This document shows positions 35,232 to 44,579 of a stretch of DNA of 64,000 nucleotides, one piece after another. Within the stretch, counting starts at the first letter, position 1; every line of letters starts with the position of its first letter. The stretch lies in NCBI GenBank assembly GCA_034421295.1, contig DAOUKM010000020.1, forward strand, positions 1 through 64,000. The letters run 5' to 3'. Position numbers and translations under genes: made by a program. The notes under the pieces were generated by a model that worked only from the letters and a program-made list of their open reading frames with translations, made no database searches and was not told the origin of the DNA. The DNA comes from CAUZIR01 sp034421295. Lineage in GTDB: Bacteria; Chloroflexota; Dehalococcoidia; Lucifugimonadales; UBA2962.

Positions 35232-36934
35232 CGCTCCAGCCAGGAGTTGGCGTAGTAGGGGAAGGCCTTCACCTCGAAGTTCTTCAGGGCCGCCGTTGCC
35301 GGGTAGATGCTGTAGAAGATTCCCTCGTACAGCGCCGGGACGTTCTTGTAGAACTCTATCTGCAGCTCATCGAGCAACCGGAGCTTTTCGGTATCGTCGG
35401 TCGCCTGAGCGAACTGCTTTCTCAACTCGTGGAGCTTTTTCACCGGGGGCGGGAACAGCGCGTGCTGCGCCCCTATGGCCTCGTGCTCCAGCGGGCTGGT
35501 GCTGTTCCAGTGCACGTCCCAGCTGGTGGCCACGCTGAAGCTCTCGACGTTCCCGAACCTGGTGACGACCGTCGCCCAGTCGAGGGCGGGCATGTCGACG
35601 TTCATGCCCATCGCCTCCATCTCGCTCTTTACGACAAAGCCCGTCGGCGTGATGGTCGAGTAGTCGGTCGGGTTCAGCAGGATCAACGTCTCGCCGGCGT
35701 AGCCAGCCTCGGCGAGCAGCCGCTTTGCCTCTTCCTTGTCGTTGCGGTTGTAGTACTCATCGGCTCCCGCGTCGGTCTCCCACCTGGTCCCGCAGTAGAA
35801 AATCGCCGGGCACAGCGTCCAGAGCTCCGTCGGCCCGAGCGACGCCATCACGTTGGCGATGTCCAGACCCGTCTGGAAGGCGATGCGCGCGGTGACGTTG
35901 TCGAACGGCGGGTTGGCGGGTATGAGCAGGTTGCTCCTGTGGCCAGGCTTGTAGAGCGGCACGGTAAGGTCCGGGTTCTCGTTCACCCGCTGGTAAAAGT
36001 CCAGTCCCGCTCCGTCGACTACGTCCCACTCACCGGTCTCAAGGCCGGCCAGCTTGGTCTCCTCGTCCGGCACCTCAAGCCAGACCAGCTCGTCGATGTA
36101 GGCTTTTATCTCGCCGGTGTACAGGCTCGCCGGCTCGGTCCGCGAAACGAATCCGTCGAAGCGCGCGATCGTTATTCGATCGCCCTGCGACCAGTCGACG
36201 AACTTATAGGGGCCTGAGCCGACCCACTCTGCCGCCGCCTCGCTTGCCGGCAAGTCCTCGTCGAGCCTGGTGGGCATGATGCGCGGGCTGCCATACGGCT
36301 TTGCCAGGCTCATGATCACCGATCCGGTGGGCTCGTTCAGGACGATCTGGAACGACTTGTCGTCGGTCACGACGAACGAGTCCTCGTCCTGGAACTCCCT
36401 CATGAGACCCGCGAGCGCGTACCAGCTGGGCAGCCAGCGCTCGTAGGTCGAGCGCACGTCGTCGGAAGTCACTGGGGTGCCGTCATGGAACGTAAGACCG
36501 TCACGCAGGGTGAAGCTCCAGGTCAGGCCGTCATCGCTCACGTCCCAGCTCTCGACCATCACGGGCTGGTCCTCGATGCTGGCATCCCAGCCGAAGAGGG
36601 TCTCGTACATGTGGGATGCGACCGCCGTCGTCACGTATGCGCCACTGAAGACCGGGTCCAGCGACGGTATGCTGGCCTGAGAGACCACCCTCAGGGTGCC
36701 GCCGAACTTGGCGTCCTCCATGGCATCCATGGCATCGGCCACCTCGGTCGGCTCAGGCTCCATGACCTCCTCGACCATGGCCTCGGTGGTGGCGGTGGGT
36801 TGGGCCTCCATTACCTCCACAGTGGGCGTGGGCTCCGCGGGTTCGGGCTCGGCCTCCTCGGAAGGCCCACAGGCGGCCGCGAACGAAAGCCCGATGACCA
36901 GGGCGAATAGTGATGTGATTAGGGTTCTCTTCAT
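35228..36934 (-). CDS. ABC-transporter solute-binding lipoprotein, peptide/opine family (SBP_bac_5)
   Basis: A 568-residue exported lipoprotein with a signal peptide and lipobox FAAAC (Cys22), then a Glu/Pro/Thr-rich linker to about residue 75. The binding domain starts at GGTLRVVSQASIPSLDP and holds the SFTLRDGLTFHDGTPVTSDDV block typical of family 5. It captures oligopeptides or similar solutes for a permease. No permease or ATPase genes flank it, so it is an orphan here. AGGAG lies six bases before the ATG. Confidence 0.93.
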   Translation of the reverse strand: MKRTLITSLFALVIGLSFAAACGPSEEAEPEPAEPTPTVEVMEAQPTATTEAMVEEVMEPEPTEVADAMDAMEDAKFGGTLRVVSQASIPSLDPVFSGAYVTTAVASHMYETLFGWDASIEDQPVMVESWDVSDDGLTWSFTLRDGLTFHDGTPVTSDDVRSTYERWLPSWYALAGLMREFQDEDSFVVTDDKSFQIVLNEPTGSVIMSLAKPYGSPRIMPTRLDEDLPASEAAAEWVGSGPYKFVDWSQGDRITIARFDGFVSRTEPASLYTGEIKAYIDELVWLEVPDEETKLAGLETGEWDVVDGAGLDFYQRVNENPDLTVPLYKPGHRSNLLIPANPPFDNVTARIAFQTGLDIANVMASLGPTELWTLCPAIFYCGTRWETDAGADEYYNRNDKEEAKRLLAEAGYAGETLILLNPTDYSTITPTGFVVKSEMEAMGMNVDMPALDWATVVTRFGNVESFSVATSWDVHWNSTSPLEHEAIGAQHALFPPPVKKLHELRKQFAQATDDTEKLRLLDELQIEFYKNVPALYEGIFYSIYPATAALKNFEVKAFPYYANSWLER

Positions 36935-37160
36935 TTACGGCTCCTTGCCAACTCGAGTTCTAAGCGCCCCGGGTCGCTCCGATGTCCACGCGCGATACTC
37001 CCACCGGGCAGCGGCGGTGTCAACTTCGTGTTTCGCATCACAAAGCCGTCGAGCCCCAGGACGTCCTGCCGCCGTCGCCATCGGCGTGGCCTGCCACGTC
37101 GAATTCCTGCAGTCACGGCCTACCCGTGCACGGAAGGCGCAGGGAGATGGGGAAAGTACC

Positions 37161-38003
37161 CTAAAGGCTCCGGGTGGATCGAAGGCGCGTCAGCGCCGAG
37201 CGGTCAAGCCGGAGGTGATCGACCCGCGCCCTGGTCCAGGGCGACAGCGGCGGGATGGACACGGGCAGCAGATCGACCATCGCCTCGAACACGAACTCGG
37301 CGATCACCGGCAGCGAGGCGACGTCCTCTGCGTTGTAGCGCACCAGCGTGTCCCGCGCGCCCCGGTCCCCGTCCTCCCACATGTACCACAGGCGAACCGC
37401 GTCGACCCCCGCCAGCCCGGAGAGCTCGCCGCGGTCAAGCCCCAGCCGACGCTCTACCACTTTCAGGCCACCGCGGTATCCGAGCCTCCTGAGCGGGTAC
37501 ATCAGGTCGATGTGGGGCCTGTGACCGAACATGGGACGGCCGAAGAAATGCTCGAGGAACGGCAGGTCGAACGCCGCTCCGTTGAATGTCAGGAACAGAT
37601 CGTACTCGGTGAGGGCCGATGGCAAATCGCGCAGGTTCTCACCGGACACGAAGGCACGGAAGCCCTCCCTGTCCAGAACGCCGACCATCGTCACGTCCGA
37701 GCTGTAGGGGGAAAGTCCGGTGGTCTCTATGTCGAGGAACGCGGCGCGGTCGCGAAAGTCCGCGTAAAGCCGCCACTTCTCCGAGGGGGGCAACAGCCGA
37801 TCGAAGTAGGCGGCGTCGCCACCGGCAAGTCGTTCCTGGCACTCTTGGAGAAGGTCGCACAGTTCGCCTCGCCTGACCTGCACCCGGGGAGGCAGCCCGG
37901 GCGAGGAGACAAATTCGCTCCAGCATTTGATCCCGGACCGCCAGATCTCCTCCTCTATCGTCTCGCCGATCCCGGGCAGATGTATGAAGGTGGAGGAAAG
38001 CAT
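37161..38003 (-). CDS. DEDD exonuclease-fold protein (YprB-type RNase H-like domain)
   Basis: A 280-residue protein. After about 85 residues of N-terminal sequence an RNase H-like exonuclease domain follows: FLDIETTG with the first Asp and Glu, FNGAAFDLPFL with the third acid, and YNAEDVASL with the last Asp. The intervening HIDLMYPLRRLGYRGGLKVVERRLGL is typical of the YprB-like family (PF13482). It probably trims DNA or RNA 3' ends. The first gene-free 226 bases downstream separate it from the solute-binding gene. Confidence 0.85.
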   Translation of the reverse strand: MLSSTFIHLPGIGETIEEEIWRSGIKCWSEFVSSPGLPPRVQVRRGELCDLLQECQERLAGGDAAYFDRLLPPSEKWRLYADFRDRAAFLDIETTGLSPYSSDVTMVGVLDREGFRAFVSGENLRDLPSALTEYDLFLTFNGAAFDLPFLEHFFGRPMFGHRPHIDLMYPLRRLGYRGGLKVVERRLGLDRGELSGLAGVDAVRLWYMWEDGDRGARDTLVRYNAEDVASLPVIAEFVFEAMVDLLPVSIPPLSPWTRARVDHLRLDRSALTRLRSTRSL

Positions 38004-38155
38004 GAACTCGGGGCGCTGCGCCAGGCAAGAATAAGCGCTCCAGGTCTCCCTGTCTCGCCCGCACCGGATAGGCGGCCAGAGCGGATTGCCGGCCGGCCGT
38101 TACACTACGTGCCTGTACGACCGCTGCCCTGAAGGCTGGATGAGGAGTAGTCCCG

Positions 38156-39112
38156 ATGACCGAGCGCGGAGTAATACCGACCGAGGACGAGGTGCTGGGC
38201 TGGATGGACAGCCTGAGCAACTGGGGCAGGTGGGGCCCCGACGACGAGATCGGTGCCCTCAATCTGATCACTCCCGAGCGGGTCCGCCGCGCCAGCGCCC
38301 TGGTGAGGGAGGGCGTCTCGGTCACCTGCTCCAGGCCGCTCGACACCAACAACGACGCCGAGGTCTACCGGCCAACAGTGCGCCTGATGCTCGAGAGCGG
38401 CGAGGGCTGGACCCACCACGAAAAGCACACCGACTTCCGGATCCAGGCTGCCCTCGAATACGTGTCGATGGTCTACCACGGCTACCACATCACCCACCTG
38501 GACTCGACCGCCCACTTCTTCTGGAACGGCCAGATGTACAACGGCCGACCTTCGTCGCTCGTCTCCACCAACCAGGGAGCGACCGTCTGTTCAGTCGACA
38601 CCGCCCGCGACGGCATCATAGGCCGCGGCGTGCTGGTAGACGTTCCCCGCATCCGAGGAATCGACTGGCTCGATCGAACCGACGGGGTGATGCCCGGGGA
38701 CATACTCGCGGCCGAGGAGAGCTGCGGATTTACGATAGAGCCCGGTGACATCCTGTTCATACGAACCGGCCAGCTCCGGCGTACTCTGACCGAGGGGCCG
38801 TTCAACCCGGTCATCGATGGATCCACCGCCTGTCAGGCCGCCTGCCTTCCCCTCCTGCGTGAGCGGGACGTGGCGGTCCTGGGCACCGATACGTCAAACG
38901 ACCAGCTGCCCCCGCCCTACCCCACCGTGACCAACCCGATCCACCAGGTGGGCCTGATCCACATGGGGGTCTGGATACTGGACAACGCCAACCTCGAGGA
39001 CCTGGCGGCCGCGTGCGCGCAGCGCAATCGATGGGAGTTCTTTATCACGATGGGGCCCCTGCGCATCATCGGGGGCACCGGCTGCCCGGTAAACCCGATC
39101 GCGATCTTCTAG
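38156..39112 (+). CDS. Cyclase-family hydrolase (kynurenine formamidase-like)
   Basis: A 318-residue metal-dependent hydrolase. The metal site HITHLDSTAHF near residues 116-126 matches the HxxTHxDxxxHF signature, and DTSNDQLPPP together with the GRGVLVDVPRIRG block agree with the cyclase family, here in a longer form. Such enzymes hydrolyse amides or cyclise polyketide-like substrates. AGGAG lies nine bases before the ATG. A TACACT at 38100-38105 could be its -10 box. It is not part of an obvious kynurenine pathway. Confidence 0.88.
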   Translation: MTERGVIPTEDEVLGWMDSLSNWGRWGPDDEIGALNLITPERVRRASALVREGVSVTCSRPLDTNNDAEVYRPTVRLMLESGEGWTHHEKHTDFRIQAALEYVSMVYHGYHITHLDSTAHFFWNGQMYNGRPSSLVSTNQGATVCSVDTARDGIIGRGVLVDVPRIRGIDWLDRTDGVMPGDILAAEESCGFTIEPGDILFIRTGQLRRTLTEGPFNPVIDGSTACQAACLPLLRERDVAVLGTDTSNDQLPPPYPTVTNPIHQVGLIHMGVWILDNANLEDLAAACAQRNRWEFFITMGPLRIIGGTGCPVNPIAIF

Positions 39113-39152
39113 GGAGGCGGACAGCGCCCGGGCGGCGGCGGGGCCGCCAGCC

Positions 39153-39902
39153 TCATCTCGCCGTCAGGCCACCGTCCACGACCAGGTGTGAGCCGGTCAC
39201 ATAGGACGATTCGTCCGAGGCCAGGTAGAGCGCCGCGTACGCGATCTCGGTCGGCTCTGCCAGCCTGCCGAGCGGCACCCTGGCTATGGAAGTCGCCCTG
39301 CCCTCCTCGCTTGCCAGGTTCTCGGCGATCATCCCGGTCTCGACCGGGCCCGGCACAAGGGTGTTGGCTCGGATGCCGTCGGCGGCGTGCTGGATGGCAG
39401 TATGCCTTGTAAGCGAGAGCAGGGCGGCCTTGGAGGCGCCGTAGGCACTGCCCCTGTGGCTGCCAACCAGCGCGGTGGTGGAAGCGACGTTGACGATCGA
39501 GCCTCCGCCCCGCTCGCGCATCACCGGGACCACGCCCCGGATCCCCAGGAAGGCGCCGCGGGAATTTACCGCCATCATCCGCTCCCACTGATCTGCGTCA
39601 ACGTGCTCGACGGTCTCGGTCTGGTAGATCCCGGCGTTGTTAACCAGCACATCGATGGACCCGAAGCGATCCACCGACGCCCGCACTGCAGTCTCCCAGT
39701 CCCGCTCCTCCGACACGTCCATCGGCAGGAAGAGGGCGGATCCTCCTCCTGCCGCAATGCAGGATGCGACCCCATGACCGCGTTCCTCGGCGAGGTCGAT
39801 CACCACCACCCTTGCGCGCTCTCCCGCAAACAGTCTGGCCTGGGCTGCCCCTATGTCACCGGCCCCGCCGGTTACCAGGGTGACCTTGTCTAGCAACCTC
39901 AA
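39153..39902 (-). CDS. SDR (third of three tandem genes)
   Basis: A 249-residue SDR with GGAGDIGAA, NNAGI, IVNVAS and YGASK intact. It ends in YVTGSHLVVDGG. The start is TTG at 39902, with only a weak purine site. It lies 64 bases after the next SDR in the same direction, so the three form one operon. It shares the family form with its two neighbours but differs in the substrate-facing loops. Substrate not inferable. Confidence 0.88.
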   Translation of the reverse strand: MRLLDKVTLVTGGAGDIGAAQARLFAGERARVVVIDLAEERGHGVASCIAAGGGSALFLPMDVSEERDWETAVRASVDRFGSIDVLVNNAGIYQTETVEHVDADQWERMMAVNSRGAFLGIRGVVPVMRERGGGSIVNVASTTALVGSHRGSAYGASKAALLSLTRHTAIQHAADGIRANTLVPGPVETGMIAENLASEEGRATSIARVPLGRLAEPTEIAYAALYLASDESSYVTGSHLVVDGGLTAR

Positions 39903-39966
39903 CGCCGCGTCCCGCGCAGATCGATGCGGCGCCGGATCCGGGCGGACCGTGATCTCGGAGAGAAGA

Positions 39967-40710
39967 TCACTGGGCCGAGTAGCCGCCGTCGACCACGTAC
40001 TCTGAGCCGGTTACGTAAGACGAGTCGTCCGAGGCCAGGAACATGACCACCTTCGCCACCTCCTCGGCGGTACCCATACGTTTCATCGGCACCCTCGAGA
40101 GCACCAGGGGGCCCTGCTCGGGATCCTCCATTATGAAGTCGACCATCTTCGTGTCGATAAGACCCGGGTGCACCGAGTTGACGCGGATCCCCTCGGCGGC
40201 GTAGTGGAGCGCAGAGCTCTTGGTAAACAGCCTCACCGCCCCCTTGGAGGCAGTGTAGGCTCCCTCCAGCGTGTTGCCCACCAGGCCGGCTGTGCTGGAG
40301 ATGTTGATGATCGACCCGCCGCCGGATCGCCGCATGGACGGGACCACCGACTTGGTCCCGAGGAACACGCCCCGGGCGTTTATGGCCATTATGTCTTCCC
40401 ACTCCTCGACCGGTGTCTCGTGAATGACCGTCGTGCGAAAAACGCCCGCGTTGTTGACGAGCACATTAACCGGGCCGTAGCGGTCCTCGGCCAGCTCCAC
40501 CGCCCTCAACCAGTCTTCCTCCCGGGTTACATCCAGGGAGCAGAACAGGGCCTGGCCTCCCAGGTCCTCGATCTCCCTGGCGACCGACTCCCCGCTCACC
40601 ACGTCCCCGATCACGACCCGGGCGCCCTCGGAGGCGAACATCTTCGCCTCGGTAGCGCCCATCGCTCCGGCGCCCCCGCTGATAATGGCAACTTTTCCTT
40701 CAAGCTTCAT
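39967..40710 (-). CDS. SDR (second of three tandem genes)
   Basis: A 247-residue SDR: GGAGAMGAT (cofactor loop), NNAGV, IINISS, YTASK, and the end YVTGSEYVVDGGYS. A perfect AGGAGG lies eight bases before the ATG at 40710. About 100 bases separate it from the upstream SDR, so the three genes may share a transcript. Confidence 0.9.
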   Translation of the reverse strand: MKLEGKVAIISGGAGAMGATEAKMFASEGARVVIGDVVSGESVAREIEDLGGQALFCSLDVTREEDWLRAVELAEDRYGPVNVLVNNAGVFRTTVIHETPVEEWEDIMAINARGVFLGTKSVVPSMRRSGGGSIINISSTAGLVGNTLEGAYTASKGAVRLFTKSSALHYAAEGIRVNSVHPGLIDTKMVDFIMEDPEQGPLVLSRVPMKRMGTAEEVAKVVMFLASDDSSYVTGSEYVVDGGYSAQ

Positions 40711-40810
40711 CTCTTTGCCCTCCTCTTGGCGGCCGCCGCCCGGATCGGCGGACGGCCGGTCTTACCTGACCTTAACTTAGCGTCGCACAACCGCCCTGCC
40801 GCGGCGCGCC

Positions 40811-41575
40811 CTACCGGGCGGTCCAGCCCCCATCGATAACCAGTTCGGCACCGGTCATGTAGGACGATTCATCGGAGGCGAGGAACAGGACCCCGTAGGC
40901 GATCTCTTCCGGCTCGGCCATTCGGCCCATGGGGTGCTCGGTGTCGAACCGCCCTATGTGGGCCGGCTGATAGGCCTCCCACAGCATCGGGGTGTTCACG
41001 GGGCCTGGAAAGACCGTGTTGACCCTGATGCGCTCTGCGGCGAATTGCACTGCCGCCGATCGGGCGAGGCTGCGCACGGCTCCCTTCGAGGCGTGGTACG
41101 CGGCGGCGAGTTCACCTGCCGTGATGGCGGAAATCGAAGCCACGTTCACGATCGAACCGCCCCCCGCGGACCTCATCGATGGGATGGCGTGCTTTATGCC
41201 CAGGAAGACTCCCGCGGCGTTCACCGACATCAGCCGGTCCCACTCCTCGACCGTAGTCTCGGCGATCCCATGCGGCGACAGGATGCCGGCGTTGTTGACC
41301 AGCACATCGACCGGGCCGAATCTCGAGGCAGTCGCCTCAACGGTCCGCTCCCAGTCGGCTTCCCTGCTTACGTCGAGGGGGCAGAAGACCGCCGTCCCTT
41401 CCCCGTGCTCCCGGTTTATCCCGTCGGCCACGGACATTCCCGGGCCGGTGAGCAGGTCGCAGACCACCACCCTCGCGCCCTCGTCGGCGAATATCCTCGC
41501 CTCGGCCGAGCCCTGACCCCGCGCTGCGCCAGTGATCAGTGCGACCTTGCCTTTCAGCCTGCCGTGTCCACTCAC
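40811..41575 (-). CDS. SDR (first of three tandem genes)
   Basis: A 254-residue SDR from the GTG at 41575, or 257 residues from an ATG at 41584. GAARGQGSA is the cofactor loop, with NNAGI, IVNVAS and YHASK intact, and MTGAELVIDGGW at the end. On the minus strand a TAGTAT stands about seven bases before the GTG, which would make a leaderless message. It diverges from the small gene at 41695. Confidence 0.88.
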   Translation of the reverse strand: MSGHGRLKGKVALITGAARGQGSAEARIFADEGARVVVCDLLTGPGMSVADGINREHGEGTAVFCPLDVSREADWERTVEATASRFGPVDVLVNNAGILSPHGIAETTVEEWDRLMSVNAAGVFLGIKHAIPSMRSAGGGSIVNVASISAITAGELAAAYHASKGAVRSLARSAAVQFAAERIRVNTVFPGPVNTPMLWEAYQPAHIGRFDTEHPMGRMAEPEEIAYGVLFLASDESSYMTGAELVIDGGWTAR

Positions 41576-41649
41576 AAAACGCATACTACCGCCGCCGCCG
41601 CCGCTCGTTCAACGATCACCGGGACCGAAACGTGTGTGACCGGTTGACC

Positions 41650-41661
41650 GAACGCACGTTC
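41650..41661. promoter_or_regulatory. LexA-like operator GAAC-N4-GTTC
   Basis: CCGAACGCACGTTCTG contains the perfect GAAC-N4-GTTC core, and its central bases also fit the purine/pyrimidine pattern of the Gram-positive SOS box CGAACRNRYGTTYG. It lies 33 bases before the small gene at 41695 and about 75 before the SDR on the other strand. A direct repeat of TGTTCT follows at about 41662-41677. Confidence 0.5.
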
Positions 41662-41694
41662 TGTTCTAAACTTGTTCTAGTGGAGGGAAGCCAA

Positions 41695-41955
41695 GTGACG
41701 GTCAACCAGCTTCAGATGCCTGGAATTGCAGACCTGACCTGCGCTGGCACCGGCCCCAGCGAGTTCGAGCCCGGCCAGCGGGTCCTGTATCTCGGTCGGG
41801 TTAGCGGCGGACCCAGGTACGGGTCCAGGGGGATCGTCCGCGAGGTGCGGGGGCGCAAGGCGGTGGTGGAGATCGAGGGGCGGCGAAGGCGTCGGCGGAC
41901 GGACGTCTGGCACATACCCTACTACTTCCTGGCCGTGCCCGGCCGGGCGGCGTAG
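41695..41955 (+). CDS. Small SH3-like protein, function unknown
   Basis: An 86-residue protein. From about residue 25 it reads FEPGQRVLYLGRVSGGPRYG and then GIVREVRGRKAVVEI, a single SH3/KOW-like beta barrel, followed by a very basic GRRRRRRT turn and a WHIPYYFL end. It may bind nucleic acid. I do not recognise the family. The GTG start has GGAGGGAAG seven bases upstream; the coding frame runs open further 5' but without a ribosome site. A LexA-like dyad lies just upstream, which hints at DNA-damage control. Confidence 0.65.
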   Translation: MTVNQLQMPGIADLTCAGTGPSEFEPGQRVLYLGRVSGGPRYGSRGIVREVRGRKAVVEIEGRRRRRRTDVWHIPYYFLAVPGRAA

Positions 41956-42061
41956 ACACCGAATAGCCGCCCGGAGTCTTGCGGCAAATCGGGCGGTCCG
42001 GTGCCCGGTAGAGGTCGGGGCGGCGTGCGGCAACTCACCATCGCCCGCACCGGTCCCGCGG

Positions 42062-42958
42062 TCAATCCTCCTGGCTTCTCTGGGCCTTAAGGAAGTCCTC
42101 CAACTCGGCCACCATCGCCTCCGGGCTGGGCATCGCCCCCTCCCGTCTCTCCGCCGGAGCCTGCCGATCGTAGCGACGCTCCAGCATCTTTACGTACTGC
42201 GCGACGTCTTTCTCGCCCGAGATGGCCCTGTCGACCTCCGTCTCCCAGACCACTCCTCCCTGCCTCAGCTCGCTCAGCTCATCGTCCAGCAGCATCGTCG
42301 GATCTATCACGTCCCTCAACGCCGCAAGGAGCGCATGGGTCGCCTTCGGATTCGGGGAGGTCGTCACGTAGTGGGGCGAGTGGCCCCACAGGCTCACATA
42401 TGGGATCGATCTGCCGGCGCACGCGTCCATGAGCGCGGTGTGGATGCCCGCCGGGCCCTCGTAGCCGGACTCCAGTATGCCGAGTTCGCCCAGGCGCTCG
42501 AGATACTCACCGGTTGTGGCCACCCCCGTTATCTTCGTTTCGCGCGAGTGAGGTACCGCGTCCATCAGCGCCCCGAGGGTCACGATCGCCTCCACACCGA
42601 ATTGCTCGGCCTCCGACAGCAGTATCTCGGTGTAGGATCGCCAGCGCAGGCTTGGCTCCGTCCCCAGGAACAGGAGCAGGTGCGGGTCCCGGCGCCCGGG
42701 ATCCGAGTACGAGAACTCGCTCTCGGGCCATGACATGCCCCTCCGACCCGATTTGTCGACGAAGGTGTTGGGACGCACCTCGGTGAGCACGAAGAACGGG
42801 TCCGGATCGATCTCGGCGTACACCCTGGCATCGGTCAGGCGGGCGAGGAACCTGACGGCGTTGGTGGAGGCCTGCGCCGCGTCCGGCCACCCCGCGAAAG
42901 CCGCCACCAGAATGCGCGCCTGGTGTCCGGGCCGCTCGTGGACTACTAGACCCTCCAT
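42062..42958 (-). CDS. PAC2-family protein
   Basis: A 298-residue protein of the PAC2 (proteasome assembly chaperone 2) superfamily. AAFAGWPDAAQASTNAVRFL at the start, the LLLFLGTEPSLRWRSY segment, TLGALMDAVPHSRETK and the GPAGIHTALMDAC segment are characteristic. In bacteria with proteasome-like genes its role is unclear. The ATG at 42958 is favoured because the codons further upstream are GC-rich and do not fit the family. A TATCGT stands six bases before the ATG, a possible leaderless promoter. Confidence 0.88.
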   Translation of the reverse strand: MEGLVVHERPGHQARILVAAFAGWPDAAQASTNAVRFLARLTDARVYAEIDPDPFFVLTEVRPNTFVDKSGRRGMSWPESEFSYSDPGRRDPHLLLFLGTEPSLRWRSYTEILLSEAEQFGVEAIVTLGALMDAVPHSRETKITGVATTGEYLERLGELGILESGYEGPAGIHTALMDACAGRSIPYVSLWGHSPHYVTTSPNPKATHALLAALRDVIDPTMLLDDELSELRQGGVVWETEVDRAISGEKDVAQYVKMLERRYDRQAPAERREGAMPSPEAMVAELEDFLKAQRSQED

Positions 42959-43069
42959 CCCATCACGATAGCACGGCACGGCGCGCGCGGCAGTCGCCGA
43001 GGGCGTGAGCGCTCCGCGGAAAGCGGTTACGATGGCCGCCGCATACCAAGACAACCAGGAGCACCGACC

Positions 43070-44005
43070 ATGGCAGAGCGAACCATAGGAGTGGTAATAG
43101 AGGACGGCACCGCCCAGGGCATCGTTTCAACGATACGGCGATTGGAGCGGGCGGGAGTGCCGGCGGCCTGGATGACCTCAGCCGCAGGACCCTGCGACGT
43201 CCTGACCGTTTACGCCGCGGCAATCGTTCAGACCGAGAGGATCAAACTGGGCACGTCCGTCGTCCGCAGCTGGTCGCGCCACCCGATCACCCTGGCCGAG
43301 CAGGCCCGGGCGGTTTGGGATCTCGCACCGGGCCGCCTGGCGCTGGGCGTGGGGCCGGCCCACAAGGCCTCCATGGAGCACGACTTCGGCCAGGCATACG
43401 ACCGGCCCCTGGGCCACCTGGAGGAATACGTAAGGGTCCTTAAGGACCTGCTGCAGGGCGGCGAGGTGCACCTGGAGGGCAGGTTTTACACGGCAAGGGC
43501 CCGGGCGGGCGGCGGGGTCGACATCCCCGTCCACGCATCGGCGCTCAGGCCCAGATCATTCGAGCTGTGCGGAAGGGCCGCCGACGGGGCCATCACCTGG
43601 GTCTGTCCCCTCGACTACGTGCGGGACCAGGCCTTTCCCGCGCTGCGCAGGGCCGCCGGATCGGCCGGCCGCAAGGTCCCGGCGATGATAGTCCATGTAC
43701 CCGTATGCCTGACCGAGGACGCGAGCGAGGCGAGGGACGCCCTCAGGGAGCGGCTGGGCTATTTCCCGGGGTCGACCAACTACTCGCGGATGTTCGAGCT
43801 GGCCGGCTTCCCCGACTCCGATAAGACCGGCTGGACGGACGAGCTGGCCGATGCCGTCATGGTGCACGGCGACGCGGCGACCATCTCCCGCAGGCTCGAT
43901 GAGCTGTTCGGTTGGGGAGCGGATGAGCTGGTCGTAACCGTCCTCGGAGACGACCGCCAGTGGGACCGGACCGCCGCACTGCTTGCGGAGCTGTCGCAGG
44001 GATGA
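43070..44005 (+). CDS. Luciferase-like (LLM class) flavin/F420-dependent oxidoreductase
   Basis: A 311-residue TIM-barrel protein of the bacterial luciferase family. IKLGTSVVRSWSRHPITLAEQARAVWDLAPGRLALGVGP near residue 60-100 is the diagnostic segment. It resembles F420-dependent members, but FMN cannot be excluded. GGAG lies seven to ten bases before the ATG. It diverges from the PAC2 gene. The substrate is unknown; the family is common in SAR202-like bacteria. Confidence 0.9.
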   Translation: MAERTIGVVIEDGTAQGIVSTIRRLERAGVPAAWMTSAAGPCDVLTVYAAAIVQTERIKLGTSVVRSWSRHPITLAEQARAVWDLAPGRLALGVGPAHKASMEHDFGQAYDRPLGHLEEYVRVLKDLLQGGEVHLEGRFYTARARAGGGVDIPVHASALRPRSFELCGRAADGAITWVCPLDYVRDQAFPALRRAAGSAGRKVPAMIVHVPVCLTEDASEARDALRERLGYFPGSTNYSRMFELAGFPDSDKTGWTDELADAVMVHGDAATISRRLDELFGWGADELVVTVLGDDRQWDRTAALLAELSQG

Positions 44006-44021
44006 GAGGCCGCCGAGGCCC

Positions 44022-44579
44022 CTAGCCCGGAAGATCCAGAACGCCCGCGGCGCCCAGGGTCATGCACAGCCCCGCTATGGTCTTGGCGTCCCTTATCTCG
44101 CCGTCCGCCACCATGGCCCGGGCCTCGGCGGCGGACACCCTGACCACCTCGACGATCTCGAACGGATCGGGCTGCAGGGGCGAAGGGCGCAGGTCCCTGG
44201 CCAGGAACAGGTGCAGGTATTCGGTGAGGAAGCCGGGAGCGGCGTAAAAGCCACCCAGGGGCCTGAGCTCGCGGGCAGCCAGCCCGGTCTCCTCGCGAAG
44301 CTCCCGCTGTGCCGCTGCGGCGGGCTCTTCGCCACGCTCTATCTTTCCCGCGGGGAGCTCGAGCAGAACGCGCCTGGGCGCGTGCCTGTACTGCCTTACC
44401 ATAACGACGTTCCCTGACTCATCGACCGGTACGACTGTGACGGCATCCGGGTGCTCTACGACCTCGAACCTGGCCTCAGAACCGTCACGATGGCGCAGCG
44501 TATCGACCGTGACGGTCATGATACTGCCACTAAAGACCACCTCGCGCGATGCCGGATGCACCGGGTCAGGACCTGTCAA
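44022..44579 (-). CDS. Nudix hydrolase (ADP-ribose pyrophosphatase type)
   Basis: A 185-residue protein with a complete Nudix box starting at Gly78: GKIERGEEPAAAAQRELREETGL, in the form G-x5-E-x7-REUxEExGU. The TVVPVDESGNVVMVRQYRHAPRRVLLELPAG lead-in is typical of ADP-ribose and GDP-mannose pyrophosphatases. It hydrolyses nucleoside diphosphate linked compounds. The start overlaps the end of the NAD kinase gene by 14 bases, so the pair is co-translated, a sensible combination for NAD turnover. Confidence 0.92.
   Translation of the reverse strand: MTGPDPVHPASREVVFSGSIMTVTVDTLRHRDGSEARFEVVEHPDAVTVVPVDESGNVVMVRQYRHAPRRVLLELPAGKIERGEEPAAAAQRELREETGLAARELRPLGGFYAAPGFLTEYLHLFLARDLRPSPLQPDPFEIVEVVRVSAAEARAMVADGEIRDAKTIAGLCMTLGAAGVLDLPG

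Noticed and set aside
36696..38132. A 478-codon plus-strand open frame across the solute-binding and exonuclease genes
   Set aside because: It lies opposite codons of genes with recognised domains, is rich in Arg, Pro and Gln, and has no family signal.
41591..41604. A run of GCC repeats upstream of an SDR gene
   Set aside because: A short low-complexity GC run of about five units; no sign of a functional repeat array.
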